Counted from the first letter of the stretch, positions 23,900-36,965 are shown. The stretch is DNA of 64,000 nt from Misgurnus anguillicaudatus (GCF_027580225.2 NC_073339.2:40476501-40540500), one strand, 5' to 3'. Translations and numbers: made by a program. The notes: generated from the sequence alone by a model not told the origin.

Positions 23900-25105
23900 A
23901 GTGTTCTATTGAAAAAATATAATCAATGCATGATTTAAAAATGATTAGGCTATAAATTAAATACAGTGCGAAAATTCCATACCAAGTGCATCAAAATTGA
24001 ACCCAGCGACAGCGTCTTCCACAGTAACGTAATTTTTAAATCAATGCTTGAAATCAACTGAATTTATACCCAGTAGCTCATTGACATAGGTGTGTATCTG
24101 ATCTTTAAAACACCAATGAAAACATGTTTTGACCTCTTATTCCTTATTAGGTAACATTTTTTAAGATCTTCCTTATTATAATGGTATTTCTGACAGATAA
24201 ACAGGAACACACAAAAATGCTGCTTAATACTGTAGCACTACAAGTGGTTTAAATGGCTTGAAATCATATGGGGAACCACTTTTAGTGCCATAGCGCATAT
24301 GTAGAATCATAATGCTATAGCACCACTTATGGTTCCATAGGTACTTTATAGGTATAGGCACCATTTTTAGAGTGCAATGTTCTGCTGTAAGCTTTGGCTT
24401 TCTAAGCATTTTTTTGTCCAAAACTCATTTAAGTGCATTGTGATATATTCAATTCTGATTTTTCATTTCCAAAGAGAAAAAAATGGGATTTATTTAATGT
24501 GAAAAACGTAAATACTATATTTGTCAAGTACAAAAATTATATAGAAATGACTAAATATTAGTATGAAATACTTATTTCATGCTTAAGGTGTGTATGAGTT
24601 AAAAAATGACTTTTTAAAACAATGAAACAATGTGATTCCAACTTTTACTAGCCTATAAATCATTTCATGCTACCTAAAATAGTTTTTAGTCAATATTTTT
24701 TAAGAAGGATAATTAAAAGGCAAGTTTTAAAATATTTAACATAAAATTTAATTCTTTAGGCAGGAAAAATTATTTTCTCTCTTTCTCCAACAACAACACA
24801 TTTTACTTTTTAACATTTTATACTGTTTTTTTCATATTGGGCAATTTGCAGTTAACAGTTAAACATTTCATGATGATCTAGCACTCCTGCTCTTATCTTT
24901 GTAAATGATCAGACACACCCGATCGATGTGCTAAAGTAAGTCATCATCCTACATGATGGTCACCCTAGTTTTACATTTATTTTGCATTGGTTCTTTATAA
25001 TAATGACCTCATGCATATTATATTTCTTTGTAGTCAAGTTTTTCAAAAATGCTTATTTTAAAATAAGTGTTGTTGTCATGATCCTGCCAGCCTGTCACAG
25101 TAATT
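23900..25105. other. Upstream flank of the lectin gene, no gene seen
   Basis: AT-rich. A repeat-like stretch at about 24,229-24,382 (GCACTACAAGTGG ... ACCATTTTTAGAGTGC) may be a decayed MITE. Nothing else supported. Confidence 0.35.
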
Positions 25106-26110
25106 TAGGGTGACCAGATGAGATTGGCTGAAATTCGGGACGGGGGTCAGACGTTACGGGGGTGGGGGGTGGGGGGGGGGGTGTTCATCCAATATTAGTT
25201 TAGTTTAATTTATTTTATTTAATAATTAAAGATAATAAATTTCAAACAGAACCAATCATATTATTATAAGTACCTATGCATTAATAAATTTATATAATAT
25301 GTATAGAACTATTTTATACTTCAGTTTTCATTTACTTAATACTAAAAGATAATGAATTTTAAACGGATGTTACTGAACCAAATCATATTTTTATTAATAT
25401 AAGTACATACATTTATATAATACGTATAGACGTATTTTTTAACACAGTGCCTCGTCACCAATCTGACTCCTTCACGCGACTGACTGTCACTGCCAGCCAG
25501 CACTTTCAACCGTCCTCGCGGCTGCTGCAACTTTCGCTCTCTTAATCTACTCTATAAAACAAAATTGTCCTATTGTCTTTCTTGCATATAGATGAATTAG
25601 ATAAAGTAATAGAAACAATACAATGTCAGCAGGAGGTTTCGCGGAGGTTTTAACTAAGTGGGATTCAGATAAAGATTAAGGGGCTGGAGACATCAGCACT
25701 TTTAAATGCCAGCTGTTTTTCAGCCGAGCGCTTAGTAACTGTGATACTTCAGCTGTGAGCCGGTTGGTTGCTGTGGTAATGTCCCGCCCTCCCTCCACTG
25801 TAATTGGACGGCCCTGTGAGAACTGACATTGACGAGCAGAGCATTTCTCTCAAAGTTTAATATTTTTGAACCCCGAGCGCCGGGTTTCAGCGCGGAAAAA
25901 ACCCACTAGCTGTTTGATTATTTGAGAAAAACGACTGGTTTCCATTGGAATCAATTGAAAACATGCGCCGGCCGCAGGCGTAAAAGCTTTGGTGTGTCCA
26001 GCACCAGCTTCAGTATAATTTTCGGGACAATTAGAGCAGGATTCGGGATTCGGGACAGCAGCTTAGATTTCGGGACTGTCCCGAATTTTTCGGGACTTCT
26101 GGTCACCCTA
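25106..26110. mobile_element. Non-autonomous hAT element with intact 8-bp target duplication
   Basis: Termini TAGGGTGACCAGA and TCTGGTCACCCTA are perfect inverted copies. The 8-bp target duplication CAGTAATT flanks it at 25,098-25,105 and 26,111-26,118. 1,005 bp with subterminal TTCGGGAC repeats and no transposase frame. Confidence 0.88.
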
Positions 26111-26221
26111 CAGTAATTCATAGTTCATGTGGCAGGATCGTGGCAGTACCCATGTTTTGTGTGGTAGCACATCGCCTGTATGCTTCATTGTCTCATCTCC
26201 TGACCCCACCCCCTCATCTCC

Positions 26222-26363
26222 TGTCAGAAGATTGTGTATGTCTTGAGGGGAAGTACGTCACGAGGGGGAGGTACAAAAACATAAGTGTATCTGTGCATCT
26301 GTTTCGGGTTGTTTTCCATTATTAAACCAGAGAAAGATTAATCGTCTGTCTCCTTCATTGACA
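26222..26363 (+). repeat. 5' LTR
   Basis: 142 bp, TG...CA bounded. Differs from the 3' LTR only at CCAGAG versus CCAAAG near 26,330. Contains the AATAAA-like ATTAAA at about 26,320. Confidence 0.93.
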
Positions 26364-26417
26364 TGGTGTCAGAAGTGGCCACGTAGAAAAAACTACCAGC
26401 CAGGAAAGTAAAAGAAA

Positions 26418-28535
26418 ATGCCACTTTTCAAACCGCCGGACAACTTTGCATTCGACAAGCCGGGAGAATGGCCGACATGGCGGCAGCGTTTTGTGAGATA
26501 CAGAACGGCTGCCAAGCTCACAGAAGAGGACGGGACCGTCCAAGTGAGTACTTTGATTTACGCGATGGGAATCGAGGCAGAAAATATTTACAAATCATTT
26601 GTTTTCAATGAGAGAGAGAAGGAAGATGATTTCGAAACGGTTTTGAAAAAGTACGATGACTATTTTGTGCCGCAGACCAATGTCATACACGAGAGGGCGC
26701 AGTTTCACCAGCGAACCCAAAGACCTGGGGAAAAAGCTGAGACATTTATTCGTTCACTGTACGAGTTGTCAGAAAACTGTGACTTTGGTGCTAACAGACA
26801 AGAGAACATCAGAGACAGATTAGTTGTAGGAATTAGAGACAAGGATCTGTCAAAAAGATTACAACTAATTAAAGATCTCACTTTGGATGTTGCAGTACAA
26901 ATGGTAAGACAAGCTGAAGAAGTTACTCACCAGGTTAGCCAGCAGGTGGAGCCAACGTGCAGCATTCAAGAGATCAGGCGACCTAAACAGCGTACAGGCT
27001 TTAGGTCTGAATACAGCAGAGGGCGCCAAACTGGAAAAACAAAAAATGGTGATGACAAATGCAGCCGATGTGGCAAGACAAAACATAAAGACAGAGAGAG
27101 ATGTCCAGCCTTAGGGGCAGAATGCAGGAGATGTCACAAGAAAGGTCATTGGGAACGCATGTGCAAAACTAAATTAGTCCATGAGGTCATGAGGGATGAA
27201 AGACAATCTGACTCATTTTACCTTGGATCTGTACAACAGACGGGGAAAAACACAGAGACATGGACAGTCAATCTGACAATTGGAAACACACCAGTAGCAT
27301 TTAAGATAGATACTGGGGCAGATGTGACAATAATAAGTGAACAGACATTCCAAAATCTACAAAAGAAACAAGAATTGTGCAAAGCAAAAGTCACACTTAA
27401 CAGCCCAGGAGGCCAGCTAACATGCATGGGTCAATTCAGAAGTCACATAAAGTATAAAAAGAAACACTACGAATTGACCATATATGTTGTGAAGGGTCCA
27501 ACAGTAAATAATCTTCTCAGTGGAAAGGCAGCTAAAGAAATGGGCCTGATTAAACGAATAGAAGAGGTCAGTGCATCTATTAGGGACCACGGAAAGCTAA
27601 ACACTGAACCAGTCAAAATTCTACTCAGAGAAGGAGCAGAACCATATGCAGTTAATACTGCCCGTAGAGTTCCCTTGCCGATGCTTCAGAAAGTAAAAGA
27701 AGAACTAGAAAGGATGGAAGCAAGTGGAGTGATTGAGAGAGTCACCCAACCAACAGATTGGTGCGCGCCTATGGTGCCAGTAATCAAACCCAACGGACAG
27801 GTTCGTATATGTGTAGACCTGAAAAGACTGAATCGAAACATCAAAAGAGAACGATTCATGCTGCCAACAAAAGATGAAATTCTTGCAAAATTAGCAGGTG
27901 CAAAAGTGTTCACATCGCTAGATGCTGCAAGTGGGTTTTGGCAAATACCACTGCATCCAGAGAGCAGCCGGTTAACAACTTTCATCACGCCATTTGCCAG
28001 ATATTGTTTTAAAAGACTTCCTTTCGGCATCAGCATAGCACCTGAGATTTTTCAGCAGAAAATGCAAGAGCTATTGGCAGGCCTGGAAGGAGTGCAAGTG
28101 TATATGGATGATGTCATCGTGTATGGAGCATCCATGCAAGAACATGACATGCGACTGAAGCGGGTAATGGAAACAGTGGAACTCGCTGGCCTGAGGTTAA
28201 ACGAAGACAAATGTAAGATCCGACAAAGCGAGCTGTGTTTCCTGGGTCAGGTAGTAGACGAAAATGGAGTCCGAGCAGACCCAGGGAAAGTCAAAGCTAT
28301 CGCAGAACTTAAAGCCCCAAATAATGTACATGAGCTGAAGAGAGTGCTAGGGATGATTAACTACATGGGAAAATATATATCCCACTTGGCAACACTGGGA
28401 GGCCCACTATACGAACTCTTAAGAACGGAAACAGCGTGGACTTGGGATTCAGTACACGAGCGAGCATTCAAACAACTGATAGATGCTCTCATGACTTCGC
28501 AAGTACTGTCATTTTATAATGTAGAGAAGCCATGA
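26418..28535 (+). pseudogene. gag-protease-reverse transcriptase frame, ended by a premature TGA
   Basis: 705 codons. Gag capsid-like N-terminus (MPLFKPPDNFAFDKPGEW), two CCHC-type zinc knuckles (CSRCGKTKHKDRERC and CRRCHKKGHWERMC, about residues 214-252), an aspartic protease active site DTGAD (about 298), and reverse transcriptase with the catalytic YMDD at about 562. TGA at 28,533-28,535 stops it at the start of RNase H. The frame stays open directly after the stop, so this is a point lesion. Confidence 0.92.
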
Positions 28536-28988
28536 ATTGTATCTGAAGATGCAAGCAGTTATGTCTTGGGAGGAGTGTTACTCCAACAACACGGAGAGTG
28601 CTGGAAACCTGTTGCATACTGCTCACGAACCCTCACCAAGGCTGAAGGTCATTACGCACAGATTGAGAAAGAGTGTCTTGCAGGAGTCTGGGCGTGTGAA
28701 CATCTAAGTGGAATGGAGCACTTTAAACTTATTACAGACCACAAGCCCCTGGTTTCTCTAATAAACTGTAAAGATTTGGACAATGTACCAATCAGATGCC
28801 AAAGACTTCTACTCAGACTAATGAGATTCAATGTGACAGCTGAGTATGCTCCAGGTAAAACACTTGTGGTAGCAGACACCTTATCGCGAAGTCCGCAGAG
28901 CAGCACTGTGGACAGCAGCACCACCGACATGGATGTCAGCTGCTATGTCAATGCAATCAAAGTCTGCCCACTTCAGAGGGTAAAATAA
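28536..28988 (+). pseudogene. RNase H part of the pol frame (downstream of the TGA)
   Basis: Same frame as the gag-pol frame. Reads [31 protein letters not shown] and the connection region ending [10 protein letters not shown], typical of gypsy RNase H. Ends at TAA (28,986-28,988). A single-base deletion just upstream of about 28,975 throws it out of register with the integrase. Confidence 0.88.
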
Positions 28989-30259
28989 AAGAAATTCGCG
29001 AAGCGACGCAACAAGATGAGAAATTGCAGAGAGTGAAGCACTTAATTAAAATTGGATGGCCGGAGCATGCTCGAGATGTACATCCTTTGGTAAGAGACTT
29101 TCATGCATTCAAGAGTGAATTGTCAGAGACAGATGGCTTGCTTACTAGAGGAAACCGTATCATCGTACCAGAGTCTCTTCGGGGAGAAATAATTGAACGA
29201 ATACATGAAGGACACTTGGGCTTGACCAAATGTAGGGAGAGAGCACAGACATCCGTATGGTGGCCAGGACTATCCTCTGAACTAAAACAGAAAATTGAAA
29301 AGTGTGAATTCTGCTGCCAATACAGGAAAACACAGAGAAAAGAACCGCTGAGCCCAACTCCCTTACCGGATAGACCATGGCAGCGTCTGGGGGTAGATTT
29401 GTGTGAGTACAAAGGAAAAAACTACATTGTACTCTCTGACTATTATTCCAGATTCTTGGAAATACTATACTTATCGAACACCACAGCTGAGCAAGTTGTC
29501 ATCAAGCTCAAAGCAACATTTGCACGATTCGGCATCCCAGAAGTACTCGTTTCAGATAATGGCCCTCAATTCACGAGTGAAAAATTTCGGTCATTTAGCC
29601 GTGAGTTTGACTTCAGACATGTAACGTCAAGCCCACATCACCCCTCAAGCAATGGACATGCCGAACGTGCAGTCCAGTCAGCAAAAGCCATCCTACGGCA
29701 AAAAGACCCAGTATTGGCATTGTTAAGTTACAGAACGACCCCACATGCTTCAACTGGAGTGAGCCCGGCAGAGCTTTTGATGGGACGGAGACTCAGAAAT
29801 ACATTACCAACTCTGGACAGCAACCTCAGTCCGAAGTGGCCGGATCTGAGACTTATACGGAGACGAGATGCTGCAGCTAAGCTACAACACGCATTTTATT
29901 TTAATAGAAGACATGGAGTGAGGAACTTACCTCCGCTGAGGCCAGGGGATTCAGTCCTTGTTAAGCTGGATGAGGAAAAACAGTGGAGGACTCCAGCGAC
30001 AGTAATGAGACCAAGTGCAACTGAGCGCTCCTACATGATCAGTAGCCCAGAAGGGGGCATGAAAAGGCGAAATCGCCGTCACTTACAACTTAGTCCCTCT
30101 GAGTGCAGTGCTAATGCTGAAACAATAGGGCACTCAGAAACAAAGTGTGATGAGGACTCCCTTCGAACAAATGACTCACTGCCTACACAGATTAGTGAAG
30201 GATGGACGGTAACAAGGTCTGGTAGATTGAGTAAACCGGTTGAAAAACTTAATTTGTAA
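28989..30259 (+). pseudogene. Integrase part of pol, shifted frame
   Basis: Open to TAA at 30,257-30,259, 411 codons from 29,024. H2C2 zinc finger (HEGHLG ... CEFC), catalytic Asp in GVDLCEY (about 29,393), Asp in VSDNGPQF (about 29,553) and Glu in NGHAERAV (about 29,662), then a C-terminal DNA-binding part. It lacks its own ATG; it was part of the pol polyprotein. Confidence 0.9.
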
Positions 30260-30549
30260 TGCATTATTTCCTGCAAGTATGGTGGAATTTGTTTAACAGA
30301 CGGTTCTACGTCAAGGTTAGTCGTTAAATTAAAGTGAAAGTACATAAACTGTTAGTAAGTGTAAGAAATATTACGACTAGTAAGTCAGCATGCATCTAAA
30401 TTCTATTTATCTTAGACATTTGATTGTTTGAGAGAGATTAAGCTGAATCTTTAGAACACACTTTTGTACTAATGAATGTTTATTGTCATGTTTTGATACA
30501 GTTTCTCCTATAAAATACAAGGTTATAGCAAGTTCTTAAAAGGGGGAGG

Positions 30550-30691
30550 TGTCAGAAGATTGTGTATGTCTTGAGGGGAAGTACGTCACGAGGGGGAGGT
30601 ACAAAAACATAAGTGTATCTGTGCATCTGTTTCGGGTTGTTTTCCATTATTAAACCAAAGAAAGATTAATCGTCTGTCTCCTTCATTGACA
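30550..30691 (+). repeat. 3' LTR
   Basis: 142 bp, one difference from the 5' LTR, followed by the target duplication TCTCC. Confidence 0.93.
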
Positions 30692-30696
30692 TCTCC

Positions 30697-31110
30697 TTTT
30701 TTAGTTATCCTATTATTGTTTGATCCATGTCACCTGTTGCCCTCATTCGTTCTCCCCAATTTAAGGCTCGTGTGTTTGCTATCTTTGCTGATGCGTGTGT
30801 TCTTACCAAGTCAAGTGAGTTTGTCAAGTGTATTGTTCAAGTTTATTGTTTGAAGCCTAGTCCCTGTCTTAGTTTAGTGTAGTCTTGTAAATCGTCTGTC
30901 TTTGTCATTGCTTTGTTTTACCTCCCTTGTGGGTTATTTGTAAGCTGGCACCTGGGTTCTGTTTTTCTCTCCTTTGGAGAAATCATGACAGTTGAAGTGT
31001 AAAAATGTACATAGCATTTAAAAATATTTTATAAAATGTATCCACACTTTTGTTTTATAACAGGTACCATGAGCGTACAAATTCCATCCACGTGGCCATA
31101 TCATATTAAC
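30697..31110. other. Flanking repeat remnant
   Basis: The sequence continues the older repeat that hosts both the hAT element and the LTR retrotransposon. It ends near 30,989 with AATCATGACAG, resembling in inverted form the GTCATGATCCTG at about 25,075. No gene. Confidence 0.35.
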
Positions 31111-31117
31111 CCTTCTG

Positions 31118-32657
31118 GTGATGACTGTCCCAGTCGTTCAGAGTGGAAAGGTTCTTGTCTATCCTGTGGACGGCAGTCATTGGGTCAACATGAACATCTT
31201 GGTAAAGGCTCTCCACGCCAAAGGTCACAATATCACAATCATCCGACTGATGGATAGCTGGTACATCAAAGAATCTTCACCTCACTACACATCCATCACA
31301 CTGAATTCTGTGTTTGCTGAAGAAATCTTCAAAGAAATTGCATCAAGACTGCTGAACATTTTAAGAGGCGGATCCACTTGGGCTCGTCTGAAACTGGAAA
31401 TAGCGATGTGGGAAAATGGTTTACATGCATTTCAATTAGAAAGGGAGATGTTGTGAATATGTTTGAAGACAAGCAGTTAATGCAGACCTTACAAGATGCC
31501 AAATATGATTTGATTCTCACAGATCCATTTATGTTTGGAGGAGTAATATTGGGTCATTATCTGAAACTGCCCATGGTCTACAATGTCCGGTGGACCATAT
31601 ACCCTGAGGCTCATTTTGTAATAGCCCCTTCACCACTTTCTTATGTGCCTTACCCAAGGATGAAGAATTTTCTGATGTACATCATCACTTAAACACAGGT
31701 TGCTATCATGATTGCTCCACCGTATAATGCACTATGTGAATGTTTCCTTGGCCCAGGGGTTAACATTTGAGAATTTAATTCAGGGTGCTGATCTCTGGCA
31801 AAACAGGGTTGATTTTGTTTTTGAATTCCCATGGCCCACCATGCCAAACATGATCTACATGGCTTTCAGTGTAAACCATCAAAGCCTCTTCCACAAGATC
31901 TCGAGGACTTTGTGCAGAGCTCTGGTGATCACGGTGTCATCATCATGTCTCTGGGCACTTTCATTAGTCAACTTCCTGATGATGTATCAGAGGCCATTGC
32001 TGAAGCTTTTGCTGAACTTCCACAGAAGATCATCTGGAGGTACAAAGGAAGGAGACCATATGCACTGGGCAACAACACCTTAATAATGGACTGGATACCT
32101 CAGAATGATCTTCTGGGTCACCCTAAGACAAGAGCTTTTGTTGCTCATGGTGGAACCAATAGAATTCAAGAAGCCATCTACCATGGGGTACCAATCATTG
32201 GATTTGGACTCATCTTTGACCAGCCTGATAATCTTTCAAAGATGAGAATGAAGGGTGTAGCCAAGAACGTAGACTTTGCCACAGTGGATAAGGACTCCTT
32301 CCTAGAAACTGTCAATGATGTTCTTTGTAATCCCAGTTATCGGGAGAACATGCAGAGACTCTCAAGACTTCACAGAGACGTTCCAGTGAAGCCTCTGGAA
32401 AACGCCATCTTATGGATTGAGTTTGTCATGAGACACAAAGGTGCCGCTCATTTACATACAGAGTCGTAATGCCCTGGTACTCGTATCACTATGTTGATGT
32501 CATGCGGTTTCTGCTGTCTGCTGTGTCACTCATAATGCTGACCACATATGTGCTTATCAGATATTTATGCTGCAGAATATGTAGGAGAAAATTTAAAAAT
32601 GATTTGTCTTTTTATAAATTTACAAATTTACAATGTAGGCTATGTGTTTTACTGTGA
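31118..32657 (+). pseudogene. UGT5-like UDP-glucuronosyltransferase pseudogene
   Basis: Single-exon UGT remnant, as in fish ugt5 genes. Working members sit in the ER membrane and transfer glucuronate from UDP-glucuronate to small molecules. Pieces in order: GKVLVYPVDGSHWVNMNIL (frame 2, from about 31,147), FEDKQLMQTLQDAKYDLIL (frame 1, about 31,461), a stop at 31,690-31,692, ADLWQNRVDFVFEFPW (frame 2, about 31,789), then the sugar-nucleotide half with the UGT signature FVAHGGTNRIQEAIYHGV (frame 1, about 32,137), and the C-terminal membrane anchor with a basic tail RICRRKFKND (frame 3, from 32,469). At least four frame changes plus in-frame stops, and no signal peptide at the 5' end. Clearly non-functional as a UGT. 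Confidence 0.9.
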
Positions 32658-32659
32658 TG

Positions 32660-35600
32660 GGCTAAAATTTTACTAGAAATACTGTGACAATTCAGAACAT
32701 AAGCTATATATCATGAAGTACACATATGCTTTTCTATGGGTTGTTAAAATGGGTTAGTTGTGGATAGGTGTGCTAGCTAGTTCAGTCAGTTATGAACAGA
32801 AAGACAATTCATTTATGTATGTTTTCTGTTGAAGCACAGTGGTGTGTGCTTGACATAACATTATGTTAGTTGAGTAGACCAGTGCTTGAATTGAGGGGAG
32901 GCTGGGGGATCCGGGACCCCCATAAGGCATTAGGGGCCTCCTATAAGAAGTCAAAATTATACTTAGGAGGGTCCCTTAAATATTTTTATTGTGGTGAAGA
33001 TAATACTAACAAACCCGTTATGTAGTACAATTTGAATTAATTATTTACTGTAATAAATGTCTTGTCTATTTAAAAATGTCCATTGCTAAGCGCATGTTCG
33101 TTTTGTATTTGCTTAGCGCCGTTTCAACAGTGCCAGCAATAGCAACCATTTCAAGCACTAAAAGATTTTACACATGCCACACCTTTATCCACTGCACGTC
33201 TTTAGTAAATCGGTTTGAATGATTAATTGACTTGTTCATAAATACTTGTTTCATTCCTTGATGAATCAGTGAATGAATGATTCATTGAAAAATATCATTT
33301 TGAACAGTCACTTGTCGCCACCTGTTGGCAAAACAATGTAATCGATACAATTGTTGTTTACATGAGAATCTTTAACTTTTATCTCAGTACTTCTAATGTG
33401 ATTATTTGTAAGGCAGAAAGAAATAATGATACTGTGGAATTGTGTTTGAAAAGACAAAAAATAGGCGTATATAATAACTGCTTTCTCTGGTTAAGTGACA
33501 GCACCAACACAGGTTTGAATGTTCCGGTATGAATTTTCAGTGACTTAAAAACATATAAATAATTATCATTTAAGAATGAGATCGTGTGGGTGTTTGAATT
33601 AAAATTATGTTCTTTTTACAATTAATTTGCACTCAATTCTATATAGACTCAATTCTATATTGGAGGAGAATTAAAATCAACTGGATTGATTTTTGCACTG
33701 GAAAAATCAGGTCTGGGCTATGTTGTGATTTATACCAAAGAGTATAGAAGCACAAGAGAGGAAACTCAATAGAACGTTCCATTGCATCACCGGCGCCCAG
33801 CAGCAGCCCCACAAATCCGCCATTTTGGAATGAAAGCGACTCGGGAGACAACTAGAAGTAATGGCAATAGCTACTTTGTACATTAAAAGATCAAATTCAA
33901 ACTGAATGATGATAACACAGAATAACATACAATCAGACCAGTGATCATTAATCCCTTTTGACAGCTTATTTTCAGATATTTAGACAAGTCTTCCACTTTT
34001 ATATAGGCAAATTTTACATACATAGCGACATAAACTCATCCACACATAATATTTTGGCTCCATATACATACACATATACACACATATACATCTGAATTGC
34101 TCGAATTAGATTAAGTAAAAAAAAATACACTGCCAACTGTCCAAAAGTGGCAATAACAGACAAAACAATGCATCATGTTCTATAAGATAATGTTTGTATC
34201 GGGATCCAGGGGATTAATATGTACAAAATATATTTTATACCTAGTGGAGTTGGTAACTAATATAGTAGTAAATGTGTAAAGTAGCATAAAATAGAATTAC
34301 ATAATAAAGCAAAAAAAAAACTACCTCAAATGTGTATGTATTTAATGATTGAATTCCACAGCTGATAACAACAACAAATCAACACATACATACAAGACAA
34401 TACAGCGTTTCGTGTAGGTGTAGCAAGTGAACAAAATTTTAATCTAAGAAACTTACTATTGCGCTTCTGAATTGGCTGTGAGATTCGCTGAGAATGAATT
34501 GAGAATGAATTGGCTGTGAGAATTTTCACTCCAAAATGGCGGCCGCGCTACTGAAGCGCAACTTGACTGTTGCCAAAAACGAATGAGAGTTTCCCCTTTG
34601 GTGCTTCAATACTATTTGTTTATACTGAGGAAGAATTGAGAAGTAAAAGTGTTTGTTCGATCTGAGTCTTCATATCGATGAGTTCAGCAGGTGTTTAGCA
34701 GATGTCTACTTAGTTACTAATTCACTTGTGCCAGTGCCTCAGTTTTGTTCAATTAGTTTATTAAATAACTTTATAAATACCTTTTTCGTTAATTGCTTCT
34801 ACTGAGAAGCATGACAATGTGTGATTATTATTTGTTATTGTCTTTTTTTTAACACAGTAGGCTAAACGTTTTCTGGGGCTGATTTAGAGGCAATGAGAAA
34901 GTGGTTAAAACTGAAAGTAGCCTAAAGCAAAATATATTTTTAAAGTATAAGTGAAAGCAACGATTATCTCACGCGTACCAGACTGCTCAGGTAAGACAAA
35001 AAAATTATAAAACTATAGACCCTTCTGTTTTAACACGTACGTAACAGTTTTGGCATTTGTCATATCATTATATAGGCTATGCATTTTGCTGTATTTTTGT
35101 TTGTGTTAAATGTATAGCGGAAGTTTTTACTTGACGCTATTTGGTGAACAACGTCAAAGGGCTATGTCATTATTAAAAAGTAATAAAACTCACTTATCCA
35201 GAGAAATGAAGTATAAACTTCAAGTAAAATTAGTCATAGATTTACGCACTTCACAATTAATTTCTGTCTCGTTTTGTTCTCATAGTTGTTTTAAATGCCG
35301 TATATTGTGTGTGAAGGGTTTTACATTTAAATTATTATAATTTTTGCCAACGTATGCATACGTATTGGTTATCTGAGATATATCTAAATAAAAATGAAAC
35401 CAATAAACTTTTACATCTTAAAAGGTAAATAATTTCTTATGTTTTATCTAATCTTGTATCAAGATTATAAGGACAAACTACCACTAAAATGGGGGCTATA
35501 CGAAGCAGATTTGAGTTATCTGTTACACCCCTGGGTAAGTGATTTTCTCTCTGAAATTATACAAGAACAAATTCAAGAAACTATAACCAAGATAACTAGA

Positions 35601-35835
35601 ACATACAATCTCACATTTAATAATGTCTCTGTAGTTTTTAATAATTTTTATGTAACACATGCCTCTAAATATTTAAATGTGAGAAAATAAATAAATAATA
35701 TTGTGCCAAAAAGAGTGTCAGAGGAGCAATAAAAAGAGTGATTACTATGTGCTTCTGTACATGAGTGTGCTGTTTTTTTTTTCTAAAACTTGGTAACCAT
35801 GCAAGGCCGATTGTTAGATAACATGGTTTGCCTGA
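32660..35835. other. Intergenic, no gene supported
   Basis: AT-rich. CpG-containing bits at about 33,784-33,850 and 34,530-34,560 (AAATGGCGGCCGCGC) resemble each other loosely and may be repeat ends. An 83-codon frame at 35,439-35,690 has no recognisable family. Confidence 0.35.
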
Positions 35836-35837
35836 TA

Positions 35838-36008
35838 CACTCTCAGAAAAAAGGCACAAAAGTGGTTACTGGAATAAGATATATGAGATACAGTATGTAC
35901 CTCTGTGTATCTTAGAAGTACCGATGTGCAGCGTTTAGGTACTACTTTTTGAAAAGATTAATGCCTAAGTGACAACTTGTACCTTCATCTACCTTTTTTC
36001 TGAGAGTG
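35838..36008. mobile_element. Short TA-flanked MITE (CACTCTCAGAAAAAAGG ends)
   Basis: 171 bp bounded by CACTCTCAGAAAAAAGG and its inverted copy CCTTTTTTCTGAGAGTG, flanked by TA on both sides (35,836-35,837, 36,009-36,010). A Tc1/mariner-type MITE whose CACTCT head is shared with the large insertion at 38,370-43,180. Confidence 0.78.
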
Positions 36009-36513
36009 TACAGCAGGTTCTTTCATGCCTAAAAATAGCTTGAGATATACATAACACCGAAACTACAGGTGGTGTTGTAACAATAAAGCCCTCATTGCAC
36101 TACTTCCTTTGCATAAAATGATTTGTGTTATTTTAAGAGCAGAACTGCTCTATATGAGACAAGTAAACATTCATTACAATTTTCATTTTTTCACTAAATG
36201 AATGAATAATAGTCTGAATGAATGAATAAAATGAAATTAATGATAGTCATACAGCTTTTTGCAAATAGGTCAGAATTTAAAATGAAGAAGCCCTTGTTAA
36301 ATTTTACATGTTTGATTTAGCATTTTAAAAATGATTGTTACCTTTAGGTGATAATCAGGGTGAAGGGGATCAACAAGGCCCTTCCGACCAATCTCAAAGT
36401 GAGTTATTTATATTGTGTGCCTCTATCAAAGCAAATGATTACGTCCTCATAACAGAGACTATGGCAGTAAATATATATGTGTACACTACAGTGTTACCAG
36501 CAAGAGACAAAAA

Positions 36514-36617
36514 CCAAACCAAACCAAAACAAAACAAAACAAAACAAAACAAAACAAAACAAAACAAAACAAAACAAAACAAAACAAAACAAAACAAAAC
36601 AAAACAAAACAAAACAA

Positions 36618-36649
<32 letters not shown>

Positions 36650-36656
36650 CAAAAAA
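36514..36656 (+). repeat. (AAAAC)n microsatellite
   Basis: About 140 bp of AAAAC repeats with minor interruptions near the 3' end. Open frames over it are artefacts. Confidence 0.97.
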
Positions 36657-36685
36657 CTGTCATGCTAATCTGGAAGAGCAAGTTT

Positions 36686-36821
<136 letters not shown>

Positions 36822-36965
36822 CAAACGCAGTTTTGATTTTTTTTAAATGAATGATAACATGACTAACAGTGAAATTGTAGAGCTTTAGATAAACATCAAA
36901 TAACAGCTAAACAAGATCTCACCAGAGGATTAAACAACTCCTCAAACATGCGATTTTGTATATAT

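Larger units (their letters stand above)
26222..30691 (+). mobile_element. Ty3/gypsy LTR retrotransposon, nearly intact
   Basis: Complete element of 4,470 bp: 142-bp LTRs starting TGTCAG and ending TTGACA, a 5-bp target duplication TCTCC on each side (26,217-26,221 and 30,692-30,696), a primer-binding region right after the 5' LTR (TGGTGTCAGAAGTGG), and a purine-rich tract AAAGGGGGAGG before the 3' LTR. Gene order gag, protease, reverse transcriptase, RNase H, integrase is that of Ty3/gypsy. No envelope-like frame. The LTRs differ at a single base, which points to recent insertion. The coding region carries one in-frame stop and one frameshift. Confidence 0.95.

Noticed and set aside
35439..35690. 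83-codon frame on plus
   Set aside because: Coding-like composition in part but no family, promoter or exon context.
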